A DNA stretch of 64,000 bases from Brevifilum sp029548365 (GCA_035376985.1 DAOSSA010000009.1:1-64000); one strand, 5' to 3'. Positions 41,455 to 50,659 are shown, counted from the stretch's first letter. The notes: generated from the letters alone by a model not told the origin. Made by a program: numbers and translations.

Positions 41455-42885
41455 ATGACCGCAAAAGATTCAGAACCAACGGGTAACGAGAAGCGTGATG
41501 ACCTTCCCGGCAGTGACGCGTTATTCAGCGCGCTGAATGATCCCGTCAGACTGTATATGCGTGAAATTGGGCATATCAATCTGCTTGACGCTGATGACGA
41601 ATTCTGGCTTGCCAGCCGAATGAAAGCGCAGGGCCTGGTTGAAGCGCTGGATGATCAGCTTGACAAAGCAACACAGGGGGAGATAACGGCATTAATGCGG
41701 GTAATCTTTGACGAAATCCTGGCGATCAATCGCCAACTCAAAAAACAGGTCAGGAAAAGCCAGGTCAATATGCCAGATTTAAGCCGCATGGTGCTGGAAA
41801 CTCAAAGGCTGAGGCTTGCCTGGCAACTGGATGAACCCTCATACATGCGCAACTTTTTTGACACCGAATTCTGGGAACCGGAAAAAAAGGACAGGGCATT
41901 AATCGATCAGATATTCAGGTTGTACCTGTGTTTCTATGTATTGCCGCCTGCACTCCTGGAAAAAATGGGGGCGTTCCTGTTACAAAAAGCCAGGCTGCCG
42001 GGTCAGGCATTCTTTGACATCAACCTTCCGGGGGATGAAGCACTGCGCGAGAATTTCACTCAGATTGATTTACTGAACGGTGAAGCTCATCAGGTCTTAA
42101 CCCTGGCGAACCTGCGCCTGGTGGTCAGTGTGGCAAAGCGGTTTATGAACCGGGGGATTCCCTTACTGGACATGGTTCAGGAGGGGAATCTGGGCTTGCT
42201 GCGAGCGGTACAAAAATTTGATCCCACCCTGGGCTATAAATTCAGCACCTATGCGACCTGGTGGATCCGCCAGTCAATCAGTCGTTACATTGCTGAGCAA
42301 GCCCGCACCATCCGCATCCCGGTGCATGTGTATGAGATGATCTCGCGTGTTTTGCGCATTCAGCAAGGTTTGACCCAGAAATTGGGACGCGAGCCAACCC
42401 TTGAAGAGATTGCGATTGAGTCAGAATTTATCGATACAACCATGGCAGTAACCATTCAACAAGCGCTGGCTGATGATATTCCATTGGACACCGTGCAAAT
42501 TGCAGCCCTGGAAGACGCAACGATTAAGATTCAATATGTTCTTAAAATTGCCGAAGAACCGCTTTCGTTAGAAAAACCGGTCGGTGATGAGGATAACAGT
42601 ACCCTGGCAGATTTCATTGAAGATCAGGAAGTGATTATGCCCATGGATGAAGCGGAAAAGGAAATTTTGCGAGAGCAGATCAACAACTCATTATCTTCAT
42701 TGTCTGAACGGGAGCGGGAGGTGCTGGAACAGCGCTTCGGATTGTTCGATGGTCGGGAACGCAGTTTGGAGGAGCTTAGCCAGCAGTTCAACGTGACTCG
42801 CGAACGCATCCGCCAAATAGAAGCCAAAGCATTGCGCAAGCTGCGCCATCCAAGCCGCAGCAGCGACCTGCGCGAATTTCTATAG
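41455..42885 (+). CDS. sigA: RNA polymerase primary sigma factor
   Basis: Housekeeping sigma-70 factor. Region 1.2 DPVRLYMREIGHINLLDADDE; region 2 NLRLVVSVAKRFMNRGIPLLDMVQEGNLGL, GYKFSTYATWWIRQSISR; region 3 IRIPVHVYEMI; region 4 LSEREREVLEQRFGL...TRERIRQIEAKALRKLRHP. All core promoter-recognition segments are present, matching the -35/-10 hexamers seen in this window. At 476 residues it has a mid-length non-conserved region after 1.2. Start ATG 41455. Downstream of dnaG by 96 bases. Confidence 0.97.
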   Translation: MTAKDSEPTGNEKRDDLPGSDALFSALNDPVRLYMREIGHINLLDADDEFWLASRMKAQGLVEALDDQLDKATQGEITALMRVIFDEILAINRQLKKQVRKSQVNMPDLSRMVLETQRLRLAWQLDEPSYMRNFFDTEFWEPEKKDRALIDQIFRLYLCFYVLPPALLEKMGAFLLQKARLPGQAFFDINLPGDEALRENFTQIDLLNGEAHQVLTLANLRLVVSVAKRFMNRGIPLLDMVQEGNLGLLRAVQKFDPTLGYKFSTYATWWIRQSISRYIAEQARTIRIPVHVYEMISRVLRIQQGLTQKLGREPTLEEIAIESEFIDTTMAVTIQQALADDIPLDTVQIAALEDATIKIQYVLKIAEEPLSLEKPVGDEDNSTLADFIEDQEVIMPMDEAEKEILREQINNSLSSLSEREREVLEQRFGLFDGRERSLEELSQQFNVTRERIRQIEAKALRKLRHPSRSSDLREFL

Positions 42886-42888
42886 CAA

Positions 42889-43032
42889 ATGGAGGTATTT
42901 TCGCACAAATATGAAGCACTCACCGAACCCGTCAATCCCGAAATGAAACCCAACGCTGCCGAATTGTTCACATTCCCAAATCTGCGCGTGCCTTTACCAG
43001 GGATGTTTTCTCTTAAAGCCTGCAAAGATTGA
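42889..43032 (+). CDS. Possible small protein (47 aa) after sigA
   Basis: A 47-codon frame beginning three bases after the sigA stop and ending at the start of the alkyltransferase-like gene, so it fills the gap exactly. The peptide is mixed polar with no motif (starts MEVFSHKYEALTEPV). No Shine-Dalgarno is seen; translation could be coupled to sigA. Weakly supported. Confidence 0.3.
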   Translation: MEVFSHKYEALTEPVNPEMKPNAAELFTFPNLRVPLPGMFSLKACKD

Positions 43033-43034
43033 CA

Positions 43035-43361
43035 ATGGAACCGCTTTACGAACGAATCTACGCGCTGGTTCGCCTGGTCCCAAAAGGAAAAGTGACCACC
43101 TACGGGCGCACCGCTGAGCTGGTGGGCGGATGTACTGCGCGCATGGTCGGATATGCCCTGGCGTCCCTCAGATATCGCTCGTATCCGGATGTCCCCTGGC
43201 AGCGGGTGATCAACGCGCAGGGCAAAATCAGCATCCGCAGTGATGGTTTCGGACACGCTATTCAGCGCACCCTTTTAGAGGAAGAAGGCGTGCTCTTTGA
43301 TGCCCATGGCCGGGTTGATTTTGCGGTATTTGGCTGGGCAGGCCCTGATGAGCCCTATTGA
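43035..43361 (+). CDS. Alkyltransferase-like protein (MGMT family, catalytic Cys replaced)
   Basis: A ~108-residue protein with the DNA-binding domain of O6-alkylguanine-DNA alkyltransferase. The helix-turn-helix (GKVTTYGRTAELVG) and PWQRVINAQGKIS are visible; in active enzymes the last motif is PCHRV with the acceptor Cys. Here Trp replaces it, which defines the alkyltransferase-like (ATL) group. ATLs bind O6-alkylguanine without repairing it and pass the lesion to nucleotide excision repair. ATG 43035 (or TTG 43029). Follows sigA and a possible small frame. Confidence 0.93.
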   Translation: MEPLYERIYALVRLVPKGKVTTYGRTAELVGGCTARMVGYALASLRYRSYPDVPWQRVINAQGKISIRSDGFGHAIQRTLLEEEGVLFDAHGRVDFAVFGWAGPDEPY

Positions 43362-43425
43362 AAAATGGGTAACTGGGTTTAATCAGTTGCTGTATTAAAA
43401 AACCATTAATTACAAGGGAATCACA

Positions 43426-43782
43426 ATGACTCGAGCTTCAATTAATCAAATCATTTTGTTTGTTAAGGATATGGCAGGTGCAGTGCGTTTCTATCGGGAT
43501 CTGCTCGGGTTGGAAGTCCGCTATCCAAGCCATGTAGCAGACGATACTGACGAAATGTGGGTTGAACTTGACGCCGGGGCATGTTCATTGGCTTTGCATG
43601 GCGGCGCGGATGAACTCCCGGGTAAACAGCATCAGATCGTCTTCAAGGTGGATGACTTAGAACAGATGTGGCAGAAACTCCATGACGCCGGGGTAAACAT
43701 TGGCGAAATTCGCCTCCTGGAAGATGGCAAGTCTGCTGCCGAAGCGGTTGACCCCGAAGGGCATTGCTTCACAATTCGTTGA
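43426..43782 (+). CDS. VOC superfamily protein (glyoxalase/dioxygenase-like)
   Basis: A 118-residue vicinal-oxygen-chelate protein: INQIILFVKDMAGAVRFYRDLLGLEV opening, WVELDAGACSLALHG, FKVDDLEQMWQKLHDAGV and the closing DPEGHCFTIR. One bbbabb repeat pair; the expected first metal His is replaced by Gln/Asn-type residues while Glu near the end is partly kept (DPEGH), so metal binding is uncertain. Function unassigned. CAAGGGAA precedes ATG. Confidence 0.88.
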   Translation: MTRASINQIILFVKDMAGAVRFYRDLLGLEVRYPSHVADDTDEMWVELDAGACSLALHGGADELPGKQHQIVFKVDDLEQMWQKLHDAGVNIGEIRLLEDGKSAAEAVDPEGHCFTIR

Positions 43783-43889
43783 GCATACCGTTGCGGTGAA
43801 GGTCTTTAAAATTTAATCCCTCTGTGATATCATCAGGTGCGGCTTGAAACCTGGTTTGACAGAACCAAATAAATGGAAAGGTAACGGTA

Positions 43890-44969
43890 ATGGGAGCAAA
43901 CATTATTGTCGGTGGATTCTGGGGCGATGAAGGCAAGGGGTTGGTAAGCGCTTGGCAGGCTTATCGAGATCAATCGCTGGGTGTTTTCCGGGGTTGCGGT
44001 GGTACCAATCCCGAGCATGGGCTCTTTTTCGGCGAGCATTATATCGTTACCAACCAGCTCCCCCTGGGTTTTATTCTTTCAGAAGCGCTGGTTGGTCTTG
44101 GCCCGGGGACGGCTGTCAATGTGGATAAATTCCTTTCCGAAGTCAATCGCTTTCGACTGCCAGTTGAAAAAGTACGCATTGATCCGCTGTGCCCGATCAT
44201 CACGTCCGAGAATATTCAGGAGGAAACCCACAGTAGCAGCATGAAGGCGATTGGCAGCACCAAAAGTGGGACAGGCATTGCCATGGCGCACGCTGCCTTG
44301 CGAATAGCACCACTGGCCCGGGATATTCCAGCCCTGCAGCCTTATCTTGAGGATATTCCAGAATTGGCGAATCGACTGGCCCGGCAGGGAACCATCAATC
44401 TCGAGGGCACACAGGGCACATTCCTTTCCCGCTATCATGGCGAATATCCTAATGTCACCTCTGTTGATGTAACTGCGCCTTCAATAATTGCCGGCGTAGG
44501 CTTAAATTGGCGCCTGGTTAACAATGTGATTGTTTGCGTTAAGGCTTTGCCGACCCGCGAAGGAACTGGCTCGATGGGCGCCGTGGATGAGTTCTCCGTC
44601 GAAGAAATGCAGACGCGGGGGATTCTTGAATACAGTTCGATTATCGACCCCAAAACAGGGCAACGCCAGATCAGGAGAAAAGCAAAGGGCATCGATTATG
44701 CGTTACTGGTACGCATAATCAAGCTCAATGGCGCCAATCAGATCGCGCTGACTTTTGCCGAGCACTATGATCCGGACGTCAGGGATGTGCGTCAATGGGG
44801 ACATTTGACTGGCAAGGTGAAAAACCTGATCAGTGAAATTGAAAGGCAAACAGGGGTCGAGGTAACCCTGGTCAACACCGGTAAGCCATGGACCAGTATG
44901 GCCAGCAAACATGACGACTTACCAGTCGTCAGTGACACGCTGCAAGCGCGCTTGAGAACCTATTGTTGA
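43890..44969 (+). CDS. Adenylosuccinate synthetase-like protein, short archaeal type
   Basis: Related to PurA, which joins aspartate to IMP with GTP on the way to AMP. N-terminal P-loop-like GGFWGDEGKG (residues 8-17, with the catalytic Asp kept), a later His in TNPEHG at the general-acid position, EGTQGTFLS, and YPNVTSVDVTAPSI. At 359 residues it is short like archaeal enzymes (~340), not like bacterial PurA (~430). The aspartate-binding loop, usually TTTGRxRR-GW, reads TGQRQIRRKAKGID, and the IMP loop reads GSTKSGTG. The substrate may therefore differ from ordinary PurA. AAAGGTAA precedes ATG. Convergent with an HPRT-like gene. Confidence 0.83.
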   Translation: MGANIIVGGFWGDEGKGLVSAWQAYRDQSLGVFRGCGGTNPEHGLFFGEHYIVTNQLPLGFILSEALVGLGPGTAVNVDKFLSEVNRFRLPVEKVRIDPLCPIITSENIQEETHSSSMKAIGSTKSGTGIAMAHAALRIAPLARDIPALQPYLEDIPELANRLARQGTINLEGTQGTFLSRYHGEYPNVTSVDVTAPSIIAGVGLNWRLVNNVIVCVKALPTREGTGSMGAVDEFSVEEMQTRGILEYSSIIDPKTGQRQIRRKAKGIDYALLVRIIKLNGANQIALTFAEHYDPDVRDVRQWGHLTGKVKNLISEIERQTGVEVTLVNTGKPWTSMASKHDDLPVVSDTLQARLRTYC

Positions 44970-44994
44970 CCAGCTATTTTCAATAAAAACACAC

Positions 44995-45639
44995 TTATCC
45001 GCCTGAGTTTCTTTGAGCAATCTGTTGGTCAACCCAAGCCTGTCCTGCCGGCGTCAATAGCATGATCTGATTATCATTCCGGCCAAATTCTCTGTAATCC
45101 AGCCCATAGCCGACCACAAACAGTGGTTCAATGAATAATCCCACATGGCGTACCTCCGGGAGGTGCCGGTAGCCATTCAAACCGGTATTGCGCCACTCCA
45201 TATTCTCCGGATGTTCTTTAAATAGAAATGTACAGATATTTCGACGAGCGACCTTTTCTTCATCCAAATAATCACACACCCTGACAATCGTCGCAGAGGA
45301 ATCGATGATATCTTCCACGATGATCACCAGCCTGCCTGCCAGCTCAGGCCCTTCGTAAGAAAAAATGTTTACTTCGCCGGTGCCTTCAGTCCCCCGATAA
45401 TAATGACGCGTTTTAAGCCAGGCGCTTTCAAAATCAAAGGATAATTTATTCAGTTCATGAATCAGATCGCGATGAAAAGGCGCAGCGCCCTCGCGCAGGC
45501 ACAGTAAAACCGGCACCTTACCCACATAATCGATGCTATAAAATATCTCTTTGGCCAGGCGTTTAACCACCGTTTGAATCCGTTCATGGCTGGCGACAAC
45601 CTCACCCAAGAATTCTTCCGGGATAGACAAGGGTTCCAT
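44995..45639 (-). CDS. Phosphoribosyltransferase (hypoxanthine-guanine type)
   Basis: A 214-residue type I phosphoribosyltransferase. The PRPP loop is LVIIVEDIIDSSATI (E109, D110), and VVGYGLDYREFGRN near the C-terminus is the HPRT purine-ring motif. The sequence around residues 40-50 (VPVLLCLREGA) fits the pyrophosphate loop. Probably salvages hypoxanthine or guanine to IMP or GMP. Convergent with the PurA-like gene 25 bases away; there is no terminator between. Confidence 0.9.
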   Translation of the reverse strand: MEPLSIPEEFLGEVVASHERIQTVVKRLAKEIFYSIDYVGKVPVLLCLREGAAPFHRDLIHELNKLSFDFESAWLKTRHYYRGTEGTGEVNIFSYEGPELAGRLVIIVEDIIDSSATIVRVCDYLDEEKVARRNICTFLFKEHPENMEWRNTGLNGYRHLPEVRHVGLFIEPLFVVGYGLDYREFGRNDNQIMLLTPAGQAWVDQQIAQRNSGG

Positions 45640-45813
45640 AAATATTCCTCACAAATCAACCAGCAAATTGTATCCCAAAATTTGGAAGGCGTTGGTTAAT
45701 GGCGCCAAGTGAAATCAGAGATGATCATCGATTGTGTTTATTGCTCCAGGAAACATGGCAAAGCCCGATTTATGCCAGGACGGTCAATCCTCCCCCTGCA
45801 TTGGCCTGAATGC

Positions 45814-46878
45814 TTACGCGATCAACCCATATCGACGGAGCGCAGTTTCGAGGATCATGTTGACCAGTTCAGTATGGTCGACCCCTTCGGCAGCGGCTTC
45901 GATGACGATGTCCGAGATGCCGGGCGTGAGCCCGGGCAGGGGGTTGATCTCCAGGATATAGGGCTTCCAGTCCTCATTGATGTTTAAACGAAAGTCCACC
46001 CGCGCCACATCCAGCGCGCCGGTCACCCGGAAGACAGCCGCCGCCAGCCAGTTGAGCTCGTCAACCATGTCTTCGTCCAGCGGTGTCGGGCAGAGGTAGG
46101 TGAGCTGATCAGCCAGGTCAACTTTCAACCGGTTATCGTAGACAATATCCGTCTCAAAGAAGGGGGAGAGGTCAACCTCCAGCGGCGGAAAGAAGCGCAA
46201 CCCCGCCTGGATGCGGGGCAGGTTCTCATCATGCGGGATGCGACGGGCTACCGGGCCCACCAGGTTTCCGACCAAGCCCACCGTCACCTCCCGACCTTCA
46301 ATGAAGGTCTCCACCAGAGCAGCTTGCTGATAGCGTTCAACCATGATGCGCACCTGTTCGCGCAGTTCGTACTCATCTCTGACAATGGATTTGGCAGAAA
46401 CCCCCATACCGGTACCTTCGCGGCTGGGCTTAACGAATAGTGGAAACTGCATTTTTGGGTCTAAGGGCTCATCGACGCGTTCAAAGGTTTGGAATTCCGG
46501 CGTGGGCAGATCGTGGTAGGTTAAAATGCGCTTTGTCATTGGTTTATCAAGGGTTAAAGCCAGGCATGTGACCTGTGACCCGGTATAGGGAATGCGCAAT
46601 TTTTCCAGGATAGCCGGAACCTGGGCTTCACGCGCATCGCCAAAATGGCTTTCGCAAATATTGAAACAGATATCGGGCTTGAACTTTCGGACGGTATCGA
46701 CGATGGTGATGTCGCCTTCCAGGAACTCACAGGTGTGTCCGCCTGCCCTTATCGCCTCGACCAGGGCCTGGATCGTAGTCTCGCCATCCAGGTCATCCCA
46801 TTGATCCTCAGGCATGCCCTCCCAGCAGGGTGCGTTTTTCTTCAGGTTGGCCAGTAATGCAACTCGAAATTTCTTCAT
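45814..46878 (-). CDS. D-alanine--D-alanine ligase-like ATP-grasp protein
   Basis: A 354-residue ATP-grasp ligase. N-terminal fold with VRKFKPDICFNICESHFGDAREA, then FPLFVKPSREGTGMGVSAKS (ATP-binding loop), LVETFIEGREVTVG and YILEINPLPGLTPG (metal-binding Asn/Glu). Resembles Ddl but lacks the usual N-terminal GGxSxE motif, so the acceptor may be a different amino acid or peptide. The C-terminal third is complete. Alone on its strand, 174 bases from the HPRT-like gene. Confidence 0.85.
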   Translation of the reverse strand: MKKFRVALLANLKKNAPCWEGMPEDQWDDLDGETTIQALVEAIRAGGHTCEFLEGDITIVDTVRKFKPDICFNICESHFGDAREAQVPAILEKLRIPYTGSQVTCLALTLDKPMTKRILTYHDLPTPEFQTFERVDEPLDPKMQFPLFVKPSREGTGMGVSAKSIVRDEYELREQVRIMVERYQQAALVETFIEGREVTVGLVGNLVGPVARRIPHDENLPRIQAGLRFFPPLEVDLSPFFETDIVYDNRLKVDLADQLTYLCPTPLDEDMVDELNWLAAAVFRVTGALDVARVDFRLNINEDWKPYILEINPLPGLTPGISDIVIEAAAEGVDHTELVNMILETALRRYGLIA

Positions 46879-47178
46879 GGCTGTAAGGTTTCGTCTCCAA
46901 TGGTGGGAAATGGTTTGATCTTAATTATAGCATCCGAAATCTAGAGTAGATCACATTTTAGGCACGTTGAATTAAGTTCGGCGTTCATTGAAGGTGGTCC
47001 CAACCTGTTGCGCTAAAGAACCTTCAACCAATGGGGATGAAGGATTTGGTGTTTGGAATTCGGGCATCAGCAAATATGATGAAAGCTGACAACTGTTCCC
47101 CTTCAGCTATCAGCTACGTTCTAAAGACCGTCCTCTGTTTCCTTACACAAGAGATGGGCGTAATTGGGATATCGAAAA
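46879..47178. other. Intergenic stretch, no gene seen
   Basis: About 300 bases between the ATP-grasp gene and the UMF1 transporter. There are short remnants of low-complexity text (near 47085-47115, CTGACAACTG, CAGCTATCAGC) like that in the repeat-bearing intergenic stretches at 1831 and 51780. No RNA, promoter or terminator could be supported. Confidence 0.4.
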
Positions 47179-48489
47179 TTACTCCACCTCAACCATCTTT
47201 GCGTCCACTTCCTGCGCCAGCTTGACCCCGCGTTGGATATCGACGCTCCGCAGCATGAGGATGCCGGCTACAAAGAAAACCACCAGAGAAATAATTCCAT
47301 AGCGACCATCGCCTGTCAGTTGCGTGACCAGTGCCATAATGAAAGGCCCCACCACGGTATTAAACTTCTCCGACACGCTGAAAAAGCCATAAAACTCGGC
47401 GGTTTTGCTCTTTGGCATCAACTGACCGACTAACGAGCGGCTGAGAGCCTGGCTTCCGCCCTGCACCATCGCCACGCCAAACCCCAGCAAGAGGAAATGC
47501 CATTCTTTTGACATAAAAAAGCCCACTACTGCGATCACGGCATACACCATCAGGCTGAGGGAAATGGACTGTTTAATGCCGATTTTCTTCGAGAGCTTGC
47601 CAAACCAGATAGAAAAGGGCGCCGCCACAAATTGCACCATCAACAGGGTGCCAATCAGGATCATCGTGCCAAAGCCCAGATCGGTACCAAAAGCCACTGC
47701 CATCGTGATAATCGTCCCAATCCCGTTGGCATACACAAAAAAGGTCAGTAAAAACCAGAAAAGATCCCGGAATTTGGTGATCTCTTTTAAAGTATTAAAA
47801 AAGCGGCTGAATCCTACGGTCAACACGTTCTGACCGATTTCGCTGGTTTCTACCATGCGAACGGGCTCCTTCACTCGTCGGAAGATTGGGATTGAAAATA
47901 CTGCCCACCAGACGGCTACACTGGCCAGGCTCAGGCGCATCATCAGCATGGTGGCCTGCTCCTCGCTCATATGGGGCAGCAAAGAAGGACCCAAAAAGAT
48001 CATGATCACATTAATCAACAGTAGCAACCCACCGCCAATATAACCCAGGGCATACCCTTTCGAGGAGATCTGGTCAATTTCATCATCATCCGCTACATGG
48101 GGCAGCAGGGCGTCATAAAACACCATCGACCCCGCAAATCCAATTGTGCCGAAAATATACAAAATCGATGCCAGCAGTTGATCATCCGGCGATTTAACCA
48201 TGAAAAGTAAACCGGTGCTGATCACACCTACGGCGATGAAGAAAGCCATAAACTTCTTCTTCGAGCCGCGGAAGTCGGCGATCGCGCCCAGTAGCGGGCT
48301 GATCAACGCCGCGATCAGGCTGCCAATCGCTATGGTGTATCCCCAGATTGCAAGTGCACCATCGGTGGCGATATACGCCGCGAAGTAATTGGGCAGAATT
48401 GACCCCATGATGGTGGTGGCAAAGGATGAGTTTGCCCAATCATACATCGCCCAGGCGGCCTGGGCACGTTTTTTCTCGATCAGGTCCAT
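47179..48489 (-). CDS. UMF1-family MFS transporter
   Basis: A 436-residue, 12-helix permease of the UMF1/Atg22-like branch of the major facilitator superfamily. Its opening AQAAWAMYDWANSSFATTIMGSILPNYFA is the family hallmark; GSKKKFMAFFIAVG follows the second helix. Fungal Atg22 is a vacuolar amino-acid exporter; bacterial members are unassigned. AGGAGG lies 6 bases before ATG, and TATAAT (48529-48524) lies about 35 bases upstream. Confidence 0.93.
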   Translation of the reverse strand: MDLIEKKRAQAAWAMYDWANSSFATTIMGSILPNYFAAYIATDGALAIWGYTIAIGSLIAALISPLLGAIADFRGSKKKFMAFFIAVGVISTGLLFMVKSPDDQLLASILYIFGTIGFAGSMVFYDALLPHVADDDEIDQISSKGYALGYIGGGLLLLINVIMIFLGPSLLPHMSEEQATMLMMRLSLASVAVWWAVFSIPIFRRVKEPVRMVETSEIGQNVLTVGFSRFFNTLKEITKFRDLFWFLLTFFVYANGIGTIITMAVAFGTDLGFGTMILIGTLLMVQFVAAPFSIWFGKLSKKIGIKQSISLSLMVYAVIAVVGFFMSKEWHFLLLGFGVAMVQGGSQALSRSLVGQLMPKSKTAEFYGFFSVSEKFNTVVGPFIMALVTQLTGDGRYGIISLVVFFVAGILMLRSVDIQRGVKLAQEVDAKMVEVE

Positions 48490-48804
48490 TGAATCCTCCT
48501 AAAACAGATTGATTAATGCCCTTATTATAAAGCGAAAAACTGATCTTGAATCACGGATAGTTAAGCAGTATCGTTTTGGGTACGATTTTCATGACGTGTT
48601 GGTTGACCATTCCTGATGATGACAAAAACTTGGGGCGTGGGAGACAGGGTGGCAGGATATGACCAGGTCGGTCTTTCCGTTCGGGAGAACACAATCAAGC
48701 GCAGCAGGAAATCGAAGAGCGACCTCACTTAATCGGATTAAGATGTGCTAAAGTTTAAGCATGATGCTCATGGATTGAGAACCGATTCTACCTGGAGGTC
48801 GGCA
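48490..48804. other. Divergent promoter stretch between UMF1 and the hydrolase
   Basis: Holds the UMF1 -10 (TATAAT, minus, 48529-48524) and its ribosome site. Toward 48805 it holds GGAGGT, the ribosome site of the hydrolase. Nothing else is recognised. Confidence 0.45.
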
Positions 48805-49812
48805 ATGAGAAAAACCATCAAGAAGACTACCAAAGGTATTGCATGGGGAGCAGCCGGACTGCTTTCCGGCATAGCCGCGGCTGTTGCCGGCTGGATCCTC
48901 TTCAGCCGCAAATATATCCGCCACGACATGCCCCTGGATAAAGCCCTCGACGCAGACAGGCACGATTTCCTCTCTCAACACGCGGGACGCATCAGCTATT
49001 ATGCCAGTACAAGCGGCAAGGGGACGCCCCTGGTCCTGCTGCACAGCATCAACGCTGCTCCCAGCGCTTATGAAATGAAACCTTTATTTGAACACTACCA
49101 GGGGCAGCGACCGGTTTATGCCCTTGACCTGCCCGGCTTTGGCTGGTCAGAACGCTCAGACCGCCTGTACAGCCCGCAACTGTATCAGCACGCGATTCAC
49201 GACTTCCTCAAAGAGGTGGTTAAAAAACCGGCTGATGTGATTGCGCTCTCGCTCTCCTGTGAGTTTGCCGCACGCGCAGCAGTTCGCAGCCCAGGTCTGT
49301 TCCGCTCACTGGTGATGATTTCACCCACCGGATTCAACCCGCCCCGGATGGATAAATTTGCCCAGAGCGAAGCCCGGTCCAGGGCAAAGAACACGTTTTA
49401 TACAGGCCTGGCGGTTCCCCTGTGGAACAGACCCATTTATGACCTGGTCACAACCCGTCCCAGTATTTATTATTTCCTCAACAAAGTCTTTGAGGGGCTG
49501 GTTCCGGAGGAGTTTGTGGATTATGCCTACCAGACCGCTCACCAACCCGGGGCACAGTATGCGCCTACCTTCTTTCTGAGCGGAAAATTACTCACACCTG
49601 CTGTGCGAGAGACCGTCTATATGGCGCTTAAGCCTCCGGTTCTGGTGGTCTACGACGCTGGTCCCTTTACAAATTACGAAATGCTGCCCATGGTCTTGCG
49701 AGAATGCGAAAACTGGAAGGGCGTCCGCATTTCTCCCACCAGGGGCTTGCCCCACTGGGAGACACCCCAACAGCTGTTCAACGCGTTGAACAATTTCTGG
49801 GCTGGGCTGTAA
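48805..49812 (+). CDS. Alpha/beta hydrolase with N-terminal membrane anchor
   Basis: A 335-residue protein: one N-terminal hydrophobic segment (AWGAAGLLSGIAAAVAGWILF) and then an alpha/beta hydrolase. The HG oxyanion region is replaced by LLHSINAAPSAYEM; the nucleophile elbow reads ALSLSCEFA, so Ser is kept but the GxSxG glycines are not. The acid is Asp in VVYDAGPFTN and His in GLPHWETP. An active hydrolase is likely, substrate unknown. ATG 48805 (GGAGGT upstream) is preferred over 48745. Followed 9 bases later by DUF1638. Confidence 0.86.
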   Translation: MRKTIKKTTKGIAWGAAGLLSGIAAAVAGWILFSRKYIRHDMPLDKALDADRHDFLSQHAGRISYYASTSGKGTPLVLLHSINAAPSAYEMKPLFEHYQGQRPVYALDLPGFGWSERSDRLYSPQLYQHAIHDFLKEVVKKPADVIALSLSCEFAARAAVRSPGLFRSLVMISPTGFNPPRMDKFAQSEARSRAKNTFYTGLAVPLWNRPIYDLVTTRPSIYYFLNKVFEGLVPEEFVDYAYQTAHQPGAQYAPTFFLSGKLLTPAVRETVYMALKPPVLVVYDAGPFTNYEMLPMVLRECENWKGVRISPTRGLPHWETPQQLFNALNNFWAGL

Positions 49813-49821
49813 GGCGGCTTC

Positions 49822-50556
49822 ATGCGCATCAAGTGTATTGCCTGTGATGTGCTGGCGCGCCCGGTCTACTTGGCAGCAGCTCATTCATCCCACGTGGTGG
49901 ACGTGGTTTTCGAACGTTTTGGATTGCATATCAACCCCAAAAATTTACGCCATGTTCTTCAAGCCCATATTAGTTCCGCAGACCAGGCAGGCTGCTACGA
50001 TGCGGTGATTCTGGCGTATGGCCTGTGCGGTCAGGCTGCCCATGGCTTACAGGCGGGGGCGATCCCGCTGGTGATCCCGCGCGCCCATGATTGCATCACC
50101 CTTTTTTTGGGCGGACGGGAGCGTTATGATCAGGAATTTTCTGCCTGTCCGGGAACCTACTGGTACGTACAGGACTTCGTCGAGCGCGGTGAATCTGAAT
50201 CGACACCCTTATCGATGGGGGCTTTTACCGCCGGCGATGCGGAAACGCTGTATGCCGCATACGTTGAAAAATACGGCGCGGACAACGCCTCTTACCTGAT
50301 GGAGGTGATGCAAGCCTGGCATGAGCATTATGAACGCGCCGCCTATATCGACCTTGGGAATGGGGATGGCGCTAAAGCCTCAGAGCGTGCTCGGAACGAT
50401 GCACAACGCCGCGGCTGGCGCTTTGAATGCCTGGCTGGCGACCTGGTACTGATCAGACGTTTACTGAATGGGGCATGGGATGCAGACTTTCTCATCTTAC
50501 AGCCCGGGCAGACCGTTGAGATGACCGGTGATGGGGAAATTATCCGGGCCGTTTAG
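49822..50556 (+). CDS. DUF1638 domain-containing protein
   Basis: A 244-residue protein matching DUF1638: the opening IKCIACDVLARPVYLAAA, DAVILAYGLCGQA (conserved YGLCG), IPRAHDCITLFLGGRERY, and a C-terminal DFLILQPGQ. The family occurs in anaerobes and methylotrophs, often near corrinoid methyltransferases, with no proven role; conserved Cys and His residues suggest metal or corrinoid contact. It begins 9 bases after the alpha/beta hydrolase gene and is probably co-transcribed with it. No corrinoid gene is adjacent, but a B12-binding protein is encoded at 3082-4719. Confidence 0.9.
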   Translation: MRIKCIACDVLARPVYLAAAHSSHVVDVVFERFGLHINPKNLRHVLQAHISSADQAGCYDAVILAYGLCGQAAHGLQAGAIPLVIPRAHDCITLFLGGRERYDQEFSACPGTYWYVQDFVERGESESTPLSMGAFTAGDAETLYAAYVEKYGADNASYLMEVMQAWHEHYERAAYIDLGNGDGAKASERARNDAQRRGWRFECLAGDLVLIRRLLNGAWDADFLILQPGQTVEMTGDGEIIRAV

Positions 50557-50623
50557 ACGGGGTGGCACGTGGTTTTCGCTGCGAGTGAAAATTCTGCAGG
50601 AAATTTCCGCGAGATCATCAATA

Positions 50624-50659
50624 TTAATAAAACCAACCCACCAAAAACGAAGGTGGGCT
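50624..50659 (-). terminator. Rho-independent terminator after the zinc-ribbon membrane protein
   Basis: Minus strand AGCCCACC (50659-50652), loop TTCGTTTTT, GGTGGGTT (50642-50635), then GGTTTTATT. The stem has one G-T pair. Positioned 35 bases after the stop. Confidence 0.8.

Noticed and set aside
43890..44969. Considered phage-type PurZ (2-aminoadenylosuccinate synthetase)
   Set aside because: The catalytic Asp that is replaced in PurZ is kept (GDEGKG), and no phage genes or DatZ/MazZ-type partners are nearby.
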